Source: Cupriavidus taiwanensis LMG 19424 (GTDB lineage: Bacteria; Pseudomonadota; Gammaproteobacteria; Burkholderiales; Burkholderiaceae). Taken from it: DNA of 64,000 bases. The notes beneath the pieces were generated by a model. The model was given only the letters and a program-made list of their open reading frames with translations. It was not told the origin of the DNA and did not search any database. The stretch is taken from assembly GCF_000069785.1 (NCBI RefSeq), contig NC_010528.1:806001-870000 (forward strand), in the 5' to 3' direction. Position 1 is the stretch's first letter, and every line of letters begins with the position of its first letter. Below, one piece after another: positions 19,064-28,545 of the stretch. Both the position numbers and the translations under genes were made by a program.

Positions 19064-19706
19064 AATGTTTGACCTGTTCCTGACCTCGTTCAACGAGACC
19101 CTGCTGATGGTGGCGATCTCGGGCGTGGTCGGCGCGCTGCTGGGCGTGCCGCTGGGCGTGCTGCTGCACCTGACCAACCGCGGCGGCGTGCTGTCGCATC
19201 CGCTGTTCAACCGCGCCATCGGCGTGGTGGTCAACGCGGTGCGTTCAATCCCGTTCATCATCCTGCTGGTGGTGGTGATCCCGTTCACGCGCTTTATCGT
19301 CGGCTCGTCGATCGGCACCACCGCGGCGATCGTGCCGCTGACCATCGCGGCGATCCCGTTCATTGCCCGCCTGGTCGAAAGCGCACTGCGCGAGGTCGAC
19401 AAGGGCCTGGTCGAGGCGGCCCAGTCGATGGGTGCCACCACTGGCCAGATCGTATGGAAGGTGCTGCTGCCCGAGGCCATGCCCGGCATCGTCGCGGGCC
19501 TGACCATCACCTTCGTCAGCCTGGTCGGCTACTCGGCCATGGCCGGGGCAATCGGCGGCGGCGGCCTGGGCGACCTGGGCATCCGCTATGGCTACCAGCG
19601 CTACATTACCGAGGTGATGGTCGCGGTGGTGGTGATTCTCATCGTGTTCGTGCAGGCGGTGCAGAGCTTCGGCGACTGGCTGGTCCGCCGCATCAGTCAC
19701 CGCTGA
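19053..19706 (+). CDS. metI: Methionine ABC transporter permease
   Basis: Inner-membrane permease of the MetNIQ importer. The 217 residues have five strongly hydrophobic helices and the cytoplasmic EAA-type coupling loop [20 protein letters not shown], which docks on MetN. The start overlaps metN by 11 bases, pointing to translational coupling; metQ follows after 32 bases. Confidence 0.95.
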   Translation: MWSEMFDLFLTSFNETLLMVAISGVVGALLGVPLGVLLHLTNRGGVLSHPLFNRAIGVVVNAVRSIPFIILLVVVIPFTRFIVGSSIGTTAAIVPLTIAAIPFIARLVESALREVDKGLVEAAQSMGATTGQIVWKVLLPEAMPGIVAGLTITFVSLVGYSAMAGAIGGGGLGDLGIRYGYQRYITEVMVAVVVILIVFVQAVQSFGDWLVRRISHR

Positions 19707-19738
19707 ACCAGATTTTTTTCGAGATAGGAACGCACATC

Positions 19739-20536
19739 ATGCAACGTCGCAACCTGCTGCAATGGATGCTCGGCGCCGCGCTCGGCGCCTCGCTGGCCAC
19801 CGGCGCGATCGCCCAGGACAAGCCGATCAGGATCGGCGTCACCGGCGGCCCCCACGCCCAGATCATGGAACAGGTGAAGAAGGTCGCCGCCCGGGACGGC
19901 CTGAACATCCAGGTGGTCGAGTTCAGCGACTACATCCAGCCCAACGCCGCGCTGGCCGCCGGCGACCTGGATGCCAACAGCTACCAGCACCTGCCTTACC
20001 TGGAAGCCCAGATCAAGGACCGCGGCTACAAGTTCACGCACATCGCGTACACGGTGACCTTCCCGATGGGCGTGTACTCGAAGAAGATCAAGTCGCTCGA
20101 CCAGCTCAAGCAGGGCGCGCGCGTGGGCGTGCCCAACGACCCCACCAACGGTGGCCGCGGCCTGTTGCTGCTGCAGAGCAAGGGCGTGATCAAGCTCAAG
20201 CCGAACGCCGGCCTGAAGGCGACGCCGCTGGATATTGCCGAGAACCCGAAGAAGATCCGCATCGTCGAACTCGACGCCGCGCAGCTGCCGCGTTCGCTGG
20301 ACGACCTCGATGCCGCGGCGATCAATGGCAACTACGCGGAATCGGCCGGCCTGTCGCCGACCAAGGACGCGATCGCCATGGAAGGCCCGAAGGGGCCGTA
20401 CGCCAACCTGATCGCGATCCGCGAGGCCGACAAGGGCAAGCCCTGGGTGGCCAAGCTGGTGAAGGCCTACCACTCGCCGGAAATCAAGCAATACGTCACA
20501 TCGACCTTCAAGGACTCCGTCATTACCGCCTGGTAA
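19739..20536 (+). CDS. metQ: Methionine-binding periplasmic protein
   Basis: Solute-binding component of MetNIQ, of the NlpA family. The 265 residues begin MQRRNLLQWMLGAALGASLA, a signal peptide with paired arginines and cleavage near AIAQ. Unlike E. coli MetQ it shows no lipobox cysteine, so it is probably soluble. Family blocks are HAQIMEQVKKVA, VEFSDYIQPNAALAAGDLDANS and the ligand region VPNDPTNGGRGL. Start ATG 19739 is preceded by GATAGGAACG. The end of the operon is marked by a terminator. Confidence 0.94.
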   Translation: MQRRNLLQWMLGAALGASLATGAIAQDKPIRIGVTGGPHAQIMEQVKKVAARDGLNIQVVEFSDYIQPNAALAAGDLDANSYQHLPYLEAQIKDRGYKFTHIAYTVTFPMGVYSKKIKSLDQLKQGARVGVPNDPTNGGRGLLLLQSKGVIKLKPNAGLKATPLDIAENPKKIRIVELDAAQLPRSLDDLDAAAINGNYAESAGLSPTKDAIAMEGPKGPYANLIAIREADKGKPWVAKLVKAYHSPEIKQYVTSTFKDSVITAW

Positions 20537-20620
20537 GCCGGCGTCACTCGAGGGTTTCATCCAATCGGACGAGGCCTGCAGGCCTGGCTTTGCGGCACAA
20601 TCGTCCAACCGGTAAAAAGG

Positions 20621-20648
20621 GTGCCGGGCCTATGCCCGGCATCATTTT
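20621..20648 (+). terminator. Rho-independent terminator after metQ
   Basis: Stem TGCCGGGC/GCCCGGCA with a four-base loop (CTAT), preceded by AAAAAGG and followed by TCATTTT. It lies about 85 bases after the metQ stop and ends the metNIQ unit. Confidence 0.8.
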
Positions 20649-20660
20649 GCCGATAAAATA

Positions 20661-20708
20661 GTACGATCGTTCGAAAAACAGGAGAGCCGCCGACCCGGTG
20701 GTTATAAT
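20661..20708 (+). promoter_or_regulatory. Presumed etfBA promoter with adjacent palindrome
   Basis: A perfect -10 box TATAAT lies at 20703-20708, 49 bases before the etfB ATG; no convincing -35 is visible. Upstream at about 20661-20675 sits GTACGATCGTTCGAA, which holds the palindromes ACGATCGT and TCGTTCGA. TetR-family acyl-CoA-responsive regulators often use such sites (inference). Confidence 0.4.
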
Positions 20709-20756
20709 GACGAGCGAACAAAATTTCTGACTATCAGCTATCAGTGGAGTGAGCGC

Positions 20757-21506
20757 ATGAAAGTACTCGTCGCAGTCAAGCGGGTGGTGGATTACAACGT
20801 CAAGGTCCGCGTCAAGGCGGACGGTTCGGGCGTCGATCTGGCCAACGTGAAGATGAGCATGAACCCCTTCGACGAAATCGCCGTGGAAGAGGCCGTGCGC
20901 CTGAAGGAAGCCGGCGTTGTCACCGAAGTGGTCGCCGTGTCGTGCGGTGTCACGCAGTGCCAGGAAACCCTGCGCACCGCGATGGCCATCGGCGCCGACC
21001 GCGGCATCCTGGTGGAATCGAACGAAGACCTGCAACCGCTGGCCGTGGCCAAGCTGCTGAAGGCGCTGATCGACAAGGAACAGCCGCAACTGGTGATCCT
21101 GGGCAAGCAGGCCATCGACGACGACTCCAACCAGACCGGCCAGATGGTGGCCGCGCTGGCCGGCCTGCCGCAAGCCACGTTCGCCTCGAAGGTGGTGGTG
21201 GCCGACGGCAAGGCCTCGGTGACCCGTGAGGTCGACGGCGGCCTGGAAACGCTGTCGCTGAAGCTGCCGGCCGTGGTGACGACCGACCTGCGCCTGAACG
21301 AGCCGCGCTACGTCACGCTGCCGAACATCATGAAGGCCAAGAAGAAGCCGCTCGACACCGTCAAGCCGGAAGACCTCGGCGTCGACGTCAAGCCGCGCCT
21401 GTCGACCCTGAAAGTGGTCGAGCCGCCCAAGCGCAGCGCGGGTGTGATGGTGCCGGACGTCGCGACGCTGGTGCAGAAGCTGAAGAACGAAGCCAAGGTT
21501 ATCTGA
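20757..21506 (+). CDS. etfB: Electron transfer flavoprotein subunit beta
   Basis: Small subunit of the FAD-containing ETF heterodimer, which passes electrons from acyl-CoA dehydrogenases to ETF-ubiquinone oxidoreductase. The 249 residues start [20 protein letters not shown] and carry the AMP-binding region [21 protein letters not shown] and the [19 protein letters not shown] block. The C-terminal tail docks on EtfA. A GTGGAGTGAGCGC segment precedes the ATG. etfA follows after 19 bases. Confidence 0.97.
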   Translation: MKVLVAVKRVVDYNVKVRVKADGSGVDLANVKMSMNPFDEIAVEEAVRLKEAGVVTEVVAVSCGVTQCQETLRTAMAIGADRGILVESNEDLQPLAVAKLLKALIDKEQPQLVILGKQAIDDDSNQTGQMVAALAGLPQATFASKVVVADGKASVTREVDGGLETLSLKLPAVVTTDLRLNEPRYVTLPNIMKAKKKPLDTVKPEDLGVDVKPRLSTLKVVEPPKRSAGVMVPDVATLVQKLKNEAKVI

Positions 21507-21525
21507 GCGCGGGGAGAGAGAGAAC

Positions 21526-22461
21526 ATGACTGCACTCGTCATTGCTGAACACGACAATCAATCGATCAAGGGCGCCACGCTGAACACCGTGACCGCCGCA
21601 GCCCAATGCGGCGGCGACGTGCACGTGCTGGTGGCCGGTTCCAACGCCAAGGCCGCCGCCGATGCCGCTGCCAAGATCGCCGGCGTGACCAAGGTCCTGC
21701 TGGCCGACGCCCCGTACTTCGGCGACGGCCTGGCCGAGAACGTGGCCGAGCAGGCGCTGGCCATCGCCAACGACTACTCGCACATCCTGGCCCCGGCCAC
21801 CCCGTACGGCAAGAACATCCTGCCGCGCGTGGCCGCCAAGCTGGACGTGGCCCAGATCTCGGAAATCTCCAAGGTCGACGCCCCCGACACCTTCGAGCGC
21901 CCGATCTACGCCGGCAACGCCATCGCCACGGTCAAGTCGGAAGACAAGATCAAGGTGATCACCGTGCGCGGCACCGCGTTTGATGCCGCCGCCGCCGAAG
22001 GCGGCTCGGCCGCCGTCGAAACCCTGCCGGCCGTGGCCGACGCTGGCGTTTCGCAATTCGTCTCGCGCGAAGTGGCCAAGAGCGACCGCCCGGAACTGAC
22101 CGCCGCCAAGATCATCGTCTCCGGTGGCCGTGGCGTGGGCTCGGGCGAGAACTACACCAAGGTGCTGACGCCGCTGGCCGACAAGCTGAACGCCGCGCTG
22201 GGCGCCTCGCGCGCCGCGGTGGACGCCGGCTTCGTGCCGAACGACTACCAGGTCGGCCAGACCGGCAAGATCGTCGCGCCGCAGCTGTATATCGCCGTCG
22301 GTATCTCGGGCGCGATCCAGCACCTGGCCGGCATGAAGGACTCCAAGGTGATCGTCGCGATCAACAAGGATGCCGAGGCCCCGATCTTCTCCGTGGCCGA
22401 CTACGGCCTGGTGGGCGACCTGAACACGGTGGTGCCGGAGCTGGTGGCAGCACTGGGCTGA
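21526..22461 (+). CDS. etfA: Electron transfer flavoprotein subunit alpha
   Basis: Large ETF subunit carrying most of the FAD site. Length is 311 residues. The N-terminal nucleotide-fold half begins [19 protein letters not shown]. The C-terminal FAD domain has [12 protein letters not shown], the signature [20 protein letters not shown] and the closing block [20 protein letters not shown]. The ribosome site GGGGAGAGAGAG precedes ATG 21526. The downstream acyl-CoA dehydrogenase is a plausible electron donor. Confidence 0.97.
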   Translation: MTALVIAEHDNQSIKGATLNTVTAAAQCGGDVHVLVAGSNAKAAADAAAKIAGVTKVLLADAPYFGDGLAENVAEQALAIANDYSHILAPATPYGKNILPRVAAKLDVAQISEISKVDAPDTFERPIYAGNAIATVKSEDKIKVITVRGTAFDAAAAEGGSAAVETLPAVADAGVSQFVSREVAKSDRPELTAAKIIVSGGRGVGSGENYTKVLTPLADKLNAALGASRAAVDAGFVPNDYQVGQTGKIVAPQLYIAVGISGAIQHLAGMKDSKVIVAINKDAEAPIFSVADYGLVGDLNTVVPELVAALG

Positions 22462-22515
22462 GGCTTCGCCGGCCGCGCCGCGGCCGGCACGGACCGCCGA
22501 AGGCAGCAAGTTACG

Positions 22516-22549
22516 AGCCGTTCCGGGGGCAACCCGTGAACGGCTTTTT
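22516..22549 (+). terminator. Rho-independent terminator after etfA
   Basis: Stem AGCCGTTC/GAACGGCT with a 14-base loop followed by TTTTTC. A second, GC-only hairpin (GCCGGCCGC/GCGGCCGGC at 22468-22488) lies just before it. The next gene begins 21 bases later, so some read-through may occur. Confidence 0.78.
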
Positions 22550-22570
22550 CATACATGTTGGGAGACATCG

Positions 22571-24355
22571 ATGACCTACCGTGCGCCGATCAAGGACATG
22601 CTGTTCGTCATGAACGAACTGGCCGGCCTTGAGGCCGTCAGCCAGCTGCCCGGCTTCGAGGAAGCCACCCCCGAGACGGCCGAGGCCGTGCTCGACGAGG
22701 CCGCCAAGTTCAACGAGCAGGTGGTCGCGCCGCTGAACCGCGCCGGCGACCTCGACCCGAGCAGCTGGAAGGATGGCGTGGTCACCACCACGCCCGGCTT
22801 CAAGGAGGCCTTCCGCCAGTTCGGCGAGGGCGGCTGGCAGGGCGTGCTGCATCCGCAGGAGTTCGGCGGCCAGGGCCTGCCCAAGCTGATCGCCACGGCG
22901 TGCAACGAGATGCTCAACACCGCGAACCTGTCGTTCGCGCTGTGCCCGCTGCTGACCGACGGCGCCATCGAGGCGCTGCTGACGGCGGGTTCCGACGCCC
23001 AGAAGGCCACCTTCCTGCCCAAGCTGATCTCGGGAGAGTGGACGGGCACCATGAATCTGACCGAGCCGCAGGCGGGCTCGGACCTGGCCGCGGTGCGCAC
23101 CCGCGCCGAGCCGCAGGGCGACGGCACCTACAAGGTGTTCGGCACCAAGATCTTCATCACCTACGGCGAGCACGACATGGCACAGAACATCGTGCATCTC
23201 GTGCTGGCCCGCACGCCCGACGCGCCCGAAGGCGTCAAGGGTATCTCGCTGTTCATCGTGCCCAAGTTCCTGGTCAATGACGATGGCAGCACCGGTGCAC
23301 GCAACGACGTGCATTGCGTCTCGATCGAACACAAGCTGGGCATCAAGGCGAGCCCCACGGCGGTGCTGCAGTTCGGCGACCATGGCGGTGCGATCGGCAC
23401 GCTGGTGGGCGAGGAAAACCGTGGCCTCGAGTACATGTTCATCATGATGAACTCGGCGCGCTTCTCGGTCGGCATGCAGGGCATCGCGGTGTCCGAGCGT
23501 GCGTACCAGCAGGCAGTAGCGTACGCGCGCGAGCGCGTGCAGAGCCGCCCGGTGGACGGGTCCGCGCGCGAGGCGGTGACGATCATCCACCATCCCGACG
23601 TCAAGCGCATGCTGATGACCATGCGCGCGCTGACCGAAGGCGCGCGCGCGGTGGCGTACGTGGCCGCGGCCGCCAGCGACGCGGCGCACCAGCATCCCGA
23701 CGAAGCCGTGCGCAGGCAGAGCCAGGCGTTCTACGAGTTCATGGTCCCGGTGGTGAAGGGCTGGAGCACCGAGCTGTCGATCGATGTCACCAGCCTCGGC
23801 GTGCAGGTGCACGGCGGCATGGGCTTTATCGAGGAAACCGGCGCGGCGCAGCACTACCGCGACGCGCGCATCCTGCCGATCTACGAGGGCACCACGGCGA
23901 TCCAGGCCAACGACCTGGTCGGCCGCAAGACCGTGCGCGACGGCGGCGCCGTCGCCCGCGCGATCTGCGCGCAGATCGCCGAGACCGAGGCCGCGCTGGG
24001 CCGGCACGGCGGCGCCGCCTTCACCGCGGTGCAGGCGCAACTGGCCAGGGGCCGCGCCGCGCTGGAAGCCGTGGTGGAATTCGTCGTCGCCAATGCCAAG
24101 TCGGACCCGAATGCCGTGTTTGCCGGCAGCGTGCCTTACCTGAAGCTGTGCGGCATCGTGTTCTCCGGCTGGCAGTTCGGCCGCGCCATGCTGGCCGCTG
24201 ACGCGAAACGGGCGGACGATCCGGCCTTCCACGAAGCCAAGATCGCGACCGCGCATTTCTTTGCCGAGCACATCCTGTCGCAGGCATCGGGACTGCGCGA
24301 TGCCGTGGTCAGCGGCGGGGCGCCGGTCAATGCGTTGAGCGCCGAGCAGTTCTGA
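22571..24355 (+). CDS. Acyl-CoA dehydrogenase, C-terminally extended (DmdC-like) type
   Basis: FAD enzyme forming the 2,3-double bond of an acyl-CoA and reducing ETF. The 594 residues exceed the usual 380. The N-terminal helical domain is followed by the FAD/substrate motif MNLTEPQAGSDLAAVRT near residue 160. The C-terminal domain has VQVHGGMGFIEETGAAQHYRD and the end IYEGTTAIQANDLVGRK, followed by an extra helical extension. Such long forms include 3-methylmercaptopropionyl-CoA dehydrogenases, but the substrate here is unknown. It lies next to etfBA, its likely electron acceptor. Confidence 0.9.
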   Translation: MTYRAPIKDMLFVMNELAGLEAVSQLPGFEEATPETAEAVLDEAAKFNEQVVAPLNRAGDLDPSSWKDGVVTTTPGFKEAFRQFGEGGWQGVLHPQEFGGQGLPKLIATACNEMLNTANLSFALCPLLTDGAIEALLTAGSDAQKATFLPKLISGEWTGTMNLTEPQAGSDLAAVRTRAEPQGDGTYKVFGTKIFITYGEHDMAQNIVHLVLARTPDAPEGVKGISLFIVPKFLVNDDGSTGARNDVHCVSIEHKLGIKASPTAVLQFGDHGGAIGTLVGEENRGLEYMFIMMNSARFSVGMQGIAVSERAYQQAVAYARERVQSRPVDGSAREAVTIIHHPDVKRMLMTMRALTEGARAVAYVAAAASDAAHQHPDEAVRRQSQAFYEFMVPVVKGWSTELSIDVTSLGVQVHGGMGFIEETGAAQHYRDARILPIYEGTTAIQANDLVGRKTVRDGGAVARAICAQIAETEAALGRHGGAAFTAVQAQLARGRAALEAVVEFVVANAKSDPNAVFAGSVPYLKLCGIVFSGWQFGRAMLAADAKRADDPAFHEAKIATAHFFAEHILSQASGLRDAVVSGGAPVNALSAEQF

Positions 24356-24380
24356 GCGTTACGCGCGCAGGCGCATCGAA

Positions 24381-24410
24381 AAAAGGGCGACCCGCAAGGT
24401 CGCCCTTTTT
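24381..24410. terminator. Bidirectional terminator between acyl-CoA dehydrogenase and dadA genes
   Basis: Stem AAAAGGGCGACC/GGTCGCCCTTTT with a short loop, T-rich on the right and A-rich on the left. It therefore works for the plus-strand dehydrogenase gene and for the minus-strand dadA. Confidence 0.92.
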
Positions 24411-24430
24411 GCTGGCGGGTCCGGCTTGTA

Positions 24431-25735
24431 TCAGGCGGCCGCCGGGCGCGGCGCCAGGTGATGGCGCGCTGGCTTCAGGTAGCGGCTGACCGAGAGGTCG
24501 TCGGCGCGGATCGCGGGGGACTTGCCCGACACCAGGTCCGACAGCAGCTTGCCCGAGCCGCATGCCATGGTCCAGCCGAGCGTGCCGTGGCCAGTGTTCA
24601 GCCACAGGCCGCGCACCTGGGTCGGGCCGACGATGGGCGTGCCGTCCGGCGTCATGGGGCGCAGGCCGGTCCAGAAGGTGGCCTGGCTGACATCGCCGGC
24701 GCCCGGGAACAGGTCGGTCACCACATGCTCGAGCGTGCGGCGCTTGGCCGGGTCGAGGCTGCGGTCATAGCCGACGATCTGCGCCATGCCGCCGACGCGG
24801 ATGCGGTCGTCGAAACGTGTCAGGGCTACCTTGTAGGTTTCGTCCAGCACCGTCGATACCGGCCCGCGCGAGGCATCGGTCAGCGGCACCGTGATCGAGA
24901 AGCCCTTGAGCGGATAGACCGGCAGGTTGGACATGCCGCGCAGGAACGGCTTGACCAGCTGCGTCGACCAGCTGCCCAGCGCCACCACCACCAGGTCGGC
25001 CGACATCGGCTCGCCATCGACCACGGCCCCGGTGACGGCATCGCCCTGGCTCATCAGGCCGTCGATCGAGCGGTTGTACAGGAAGCGGACGCCAAGCGTG
25101 CTGGCCATGTTGGCCAGGCGTTGCGTGAACAGCGCGCAGTCGCCGGTTTCGTCATTGGGAAGGCGCAGGCCGCCGGCCAGCTTGTGGCGGACGGCGGCCA
25201 GCGCCGGTTCGCTCGCGGCGAGTTCTTCGCGCGAAAGCAACTGGTAGGGAACCCCGGCCTGTTCCAGCACCGCGATGTCCTTGGCCGCGCCGTGCAGCTG
25301 CTCGTCGGTGCGGAACACCTGCAGCGTGCCTTGCTGGCGGCCTTCATAGGCAATGCCTGTTTCCGCGCGCAGCGCGCGGATGCAGTCGCGGCTGTACTCG
25401 GCCAGCCGCACCATGCGCTCCTTGTTGACGGCATAGCGCCCGGCGCTGCAGTTCAGCAGCATCTGCCACATCCATTGCAGCTGGAACAGCGTGCCGTCCG
25501 GACGGATGCTGAGCGGCGCGTGTTCCTGGAACATCCACTTGATCGCCTTGAGCGGCACGCCGGGCGCGGCCCACGGCGACGCGTAGCCGGGCGAGATCTG
25601 GCCCGCATTGGCAAAGCTGGTGCCGAGCGCGGGTCCGGCCTCGCGGTCGACCACGGTCACTTCATGGCCGGCCTTGGCCAGGTACCACGCACTGGTGACG
25701 CCAATCACGCCACTGCCAAGTACGAGAACGCGCAT
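24431..25735 (-). CDS. dadA: D-amino acid dehydrogenase (small subunit)
   Basis: FAD-dependent membrane-associated oxidative deamination of D-amino acids, chiefly D-alanine, feeding electrons to the quinone pool. The 434 residues begin [26 protein letters not shown] (dinucleotide-binding GxGxxG). They contain [19 protein letters not shown] near residue 50 and the C-terminal FAD motif [20 protein letters not shown]. It is transcribed divergently from an Lrp-type gene, the arrangement known for dadA and its activator. It ends at a bidirectional terminator. Confidence 0.95.
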   Translation of the reverse strand: MRVLVLGSGVIGVTSAWYLAKAGHEVTVVDREAGPALGTSFANAGQISPGYASPWAAPGVPLKAIKWMFQEHAPLSIRPDGTLFQLQWMWQMLLNCSAGRYAVNKERMVRLAEYSRDCIRALRAETGIAYEGRQQGTLQVFRTDEQLHGAAKDIAVLEQAGVPYQLLSREELAASEPALAAVRHKLAGGLRLPNDETGDCALFTQRLANMASTLGVRFLYNRSIDGLMSQGDAVTGAVVDGEPMSADLVVVALGSWSTQLVKPFLRGMSNLPVYPLKGFSITVPLTDASRGPVSTVLDETYKVALTRFDDRIRVGGMAQIVGYDRSLDPAKRRTLEHVVTDLFPGAGDVSQATFWTGLRPMTPDGTPIVGPTQVRGLWLNTGHGTLGWTMACGSGKLLSDLVSGKSPAIRADDLSVSRYLKPARHHLAPRPAAA

Positions 25736-25763
25736 TTCGGGGGCTCCAACTGCGATGACTACG

Positions 25764-25786
25764 GTATAGAGGATTTGTCTCTATAC
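25764..25786. promoter_or_regulatory. Palindromic operator candidate between dadA and lrp-type gene
   Basis: Perfect eight-base arms GTATAGAG (25764-25771) and CTCTATAC (25779-25786) with a seven-base AT-rich spacer, only 28 bases before the dadA start. Its position in the 107-base divergent region suits binding by the neighbouring Lrp/AsnC protein. Confidence 0.6.
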
Positions 25787-25842
25787 TATTGAATGCATAC
25801 CAGTCATAGTTACCGAATTTCTCAGGAAAACAGGAAAAACTC

Positions 25843-26346
25843 ATGAGAACGAGTCGCCAGCCCCAGCGCACGCTCGACCGGCTCGACCGCAAGATCCTGA
25901 CCGCGCTGCAGAGCGACGGCAGGATGTCGATGAAAGACCTGGCCGAGGCGGTCGGGCTGACCATCACGCCGTGCATCGAGCGCGTCAAGCGCCTGGAGCG
26001 CGATGGTGTCATCATGGGCTACTACGCACGGCTGAACCCGGCACTGCTGGGCAGCGCGCTGCTGGTGTTCGTCGAGATCTCGCTGGGAAACAAGTCGGGC
26101 AATATGTTCGAGCAATTCCGCCGCGAGGTGCTGCGCATTCCGGAAGTGCTCGAATGCCACTTGGTGTCGGGCGATTTCGACTATCTGATCAAGGCGCGCA
26201 TCCGCGAGATCGGCGAGTACCGCCGGCTGCTGGGCGACATCCTGCTGCAGCTGCCGGGCGCGGCGCAGTCGAAGAGCTATGTGGTGATGGAAGAGATCAA
26301 GGAGACACTGGCCATCTCGGTCGAGGAGAAGAGCCAGGCCGCGTAA
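25843..26346 (+). CDS. Lrp/AsnC family transcriptional regulator (DadR-like)
   Basis: DNA-binding regulator of 167 residues. The N-terminal winged helix-turn-helix runs from LDRLDRKILTALQSDGRMSMKDLAEAVGLT to ERVKRLERDGVI. The C-terminal RAM/ACT-like ligand domain contains EVLECHLVSGDFDYLIKARI, the usual place where an amino acid effector binds. Divergence from dadA suggests it activates D-alanine catabolism in response to alanine (inference from the known DadR/Lrp pairs). Start ATG 25843 has CAGGAAAAA upstream. Confidence 0.92.
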   Translation: MRTSRQPQRTLDRLDRKILTALQSDGRMSMKDLAEAVGLTITPCIERVKRLERDGVIMGYYARLNPALLGSALLVFVEISLGNKSGNMFEQFRREVLRIPEVLECHLVSGDFDYLIKARIREIGEYRRLLGDILLQLPGAAQSKSYVVMEEIKETLAISVEEKSQAA

Positions 26347-26357
26347 CGAAGGCCAGC

Positions 26358-27587
26358 ATGGAGCGCCCCCCGCCAAAACCCAAATCCCCCGCCAGACCCG
26401 CCGCCAGCGCGACGCGGCGCGAGGCCGATCCCGACGCCCAGGCGCCGCAGGCCGGCGCGCGCCCGCCCGTGGCGCGCAAGGGCCGCGGTGCCGTCAGCAA
26501 CCTGCAGGGGCGTTTCGAGCGCGACCAGCGCGAAGCGTTCGACGACGGCTGGGGCCCTGCCCCGGAAGACATCGCCCGGGCAGCCGATGCCGCGCCGGCC
26601 GGGGACGACGCTCCGCTGCCGCCGCTGCGCACCGAGGTCCATGTCGAGCGCGCCCGTTCCGTGCTGACGCGCAATGCGTCGCCGGATGTGCCGTTCGATG
26701 TATCGCTCAATCCCTACCGCGGCTGCGAGCATGGCTGCATCTATTGCTTCGCCCGGCCGACGCACGCCTACCTGGACTTGTCGCCGGGGCTGGATTTCGA
26801 GACCCAGCTCTATGCCAAGACCAATGCCGCCGAGCGCCTGCGCGAGACGCTGGCGCGGCCGTCGTACCGCTGCGAGACCATTGCGCTGGGCGTCAACACG
26901 GATGCGTACCAGCCGATCGAGCGTGAACAGCGCATCACGCGCCGCCTGCTGGAAGTGCTGCACGACTGCGATCACCCGGTGGCGCTGATTACCAAGTCTT
27001 CACTGATCGAGCGCGATATCGACCTGCTCGCGCCGATGGCGGCCAAGCGGCTGGCGGTGGCGGCGCTCACCATCACCACGCTCGACGCCGGCATTGCGCG
27101 CACGCTCGAGCCGCGCGCGGCGACGCCGTCGCGGCGGCTGCGCACCATCCGCACGCTGACCGATGCCGGCATCCCGGTGGGGGTCAGCATCGCGCCGGTG
27201 ATCCCCTTCATCACCGAACCTGACCTGGAGCGCGTGCTGGAAGCGGCGCGCGAGGCGGGCGCCGTGTATGCGAACTACATTGTGCTGCGGCTGCCGTGGG
27301 AAGTGCGGCCGCTGTTCGAGGAATGGCTGCAGGCGCACTTCCCGGATCGCGCCGAACGCGTCATGAACCGCGTGCGCGACATGCGCGAAGGCAAAGCCTA
27401 CGATGCCAGCTTTGCCACGCGCATGCGCGGAACCGGCGTGTGGGCGGACTTGCTGCGCCAGCGCTTCTACAAGGCCGCCGAACGGCTCGGCTTCCGCTAC
27501 AACCGGTTTGAACTGGATACTTCGCGTTTTCGCCCGCCGGTGGCGGGCCCCCGCGGCAAGGACGATCCGCAGGGTTCGCTGTTCTGA
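26358..27587 (+). CDS. PA0069-family radical SAM protein
   Basis: Radical SAM enzyme of 409 residues. A low-complexity Pro/Ala/Arg N-terminus (about residues 1-45) precedes GRGAVSNLQGRFERDQRE. The 4Fe-4S motif CEHGCIYCF (CxxxCxxC) follows, within NPYRGCEHGCIYCFARPTH. The TIM-barrel part contains LGVNTDAYQPIEREQRITR and PVALITKSSLIERDIDLL. Relatives are often annotated as photolyase-like, but the reaction is not established. The frame is open upstream through the lrp-type gene; ATG 26358, 12 bases after its stop, is the plausible start. Confidence 0.9.
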   Translation: MERPPPKPKSPARPAASATRREADPDAQAPQAGARPPVARKGRGAVSNLQGRFERDQREAFDDGWGPAPEDIARAADAAPAGDDAPLPPLRTEVHVERARSVLTRNASPDVPFDVSLNPYRGCEHGCIYCFARPTHAYLDLSPGLDFETQLYAKTNAAERLRETLARPSYRCETIALGVNTDAYQPIEREQRITRRLLEVLHDCDHPVALITKSSLIERDIDLLAPMAAKRLAVAALTITTLDAGIARTLEPRAATPSRRLRTIRTLTDAGIPVGVSIAPVIPFITEPDLERVLEAAREAGAVYANYIVLRLPWEVRPLFEEWLQAHFPDRAERVMNRVRDMREGKAYDASFATRMRGTGVWADLLRQRFYKAAERLGFRYNRFELDTSRFRPPVAGPRGKDDPQGSLF

Positions 27588-27736
27588 GCCTTCAGAGCGG
27601 CTGCAGTGGCCTGCTGGTCGCCGATCATGCTGCTGGCGAGTTCCAGCGCGGCCTTCGCGCTCGATGGCGGCAGTCCCGAGGACAGCGCCAGCCTGACGGC
27701 GATCGCCGCCAGGCGTCCTTCCTCATAGCTTGGCAT
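27497..27736 (-). CDS. Small hypothetical protein, 79 residues
   Basis: Short minus-strand frame starting MPSYEEGRLAAIAVRLALSS and continuing with a helical Ala/Ser-rich part (SSAKAALELASSMIGDQQ). The last 27 or so residues overlap the 3' end of the convergent radical SAM gene and look less protein-like. The main support is a good ribosome site, AGGAGCAGGAATCGAC, directly before ATG. No family is recognised; it could be a real small protein whose conserved part is the first 50 residues. Confidence 0.45.
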   Translation of the reverse strand: MPSYEEGRLAAIAVRLALSSGLPPSSAKAALELASSMIGDQQATAAALKAQNSEPCGSSLPRGPATGGRKREVSSSNRL

Positions 27737-27906
27737 GTCGATTCCTGCTCCTTTGCGCTGCCGGGGCATAGCCTCGCCGCGCGTCACGCCTCCAGGATCG
27801 GACGGCTCTACCAGTATGGGCGAATTGGAGGAAAGAGAAACCGGCGATTGCGGCCGCCTTGATCGCGCACAAGCGATGCGCGAGACGGGGTGCCAGCGCG
27901 CAGCGC

Positions 27907-28398
27907 CTATTGCGACAGTTCGCGCGCGGCCTCGACCTGCGATTCGAAGAAGGTCTGGAAGCTGATGGCGAGCCCCGCCATCAGCAGGCCGGTGCCGATC
28001 AGCAGCGACAGGATCACCAGGATCACCACCGGCCAGCCCGAACGCGTGGGTTTGCCGTGCGGGTTGAAGCGGGCATCCCATTTGTCGTCGGGACGCAGCC
28101 CGTAGACGATGGCCGCCAGGAAGGCGCTGATGACAGAAATGCCGCCGGCCACGGCAAAGGTCCAGTTCAACGCCGGAGCGCCCGCGCCGGTGGCCATGGA
28201 GGCCACGCCGATGGCGCCGGCCAGCAGCGCCAGCAGGTGCGCCCATCCATAGACGTCGCGCAGGCCGCCCAGGTAAAAGCGGTGTGCGCCCAGGCTACCG
28301 AACAGGAAGGCCAGCGCCACGGTCAGCAGCTTCGATTTGCCGCGCGCGGACGGCGCGGCGAGCGGGGAGGCGTGACGGGCTGGCGTGGCTGCGGACAT
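27907..28398 (-). CDS. TM2-domain membrane protein
   Basis: Integral membrane protein of 163 residues. The N-terminal half has the TM2 motif LLTVALAFLFGSLGAHRFYLGG followed by a second helix; two further hydrophobic segments lie at SVISAFLAAIVYGL and PVVILVILSLLIGTGLLMAGL. Function of TM2 proteins in bacteria is not established. ATG 28398 (MSAATPARH) is chosen; another ATG ten codons upstream (28428) is possible, and neither has a clear ribosome site. Confidence 0.8.
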   Translation of the reverse strand: MSAATPARHASPLAAPSARGKSKLLTVALAFLFGSLGAHRFYLGGLRDVYGWAHLLALLAGAIGVASMATGAGAPALNWTFAVAGGISVISAFLAAIVYGLRPDDKWDARFNPHGKPTRSGWPVVILVILSLLIGTGLLMAGLAISFQTFFESQVEAARELSQ

Positions 28399-28545
28399 GG
28401 TCGGGAATAGGGTTTCAAGCCTGGGCATGCGGGCCGGCGGTGCGCCGGCGCAGCAGCGGCGGCACAAGGGTACCGGCCGGCCCACATTGTACGCCGGCAG
28501 TCCGTCACACGAAGGGGGGTGCGTCAAAAGGCGCGGCAAGCGGCA

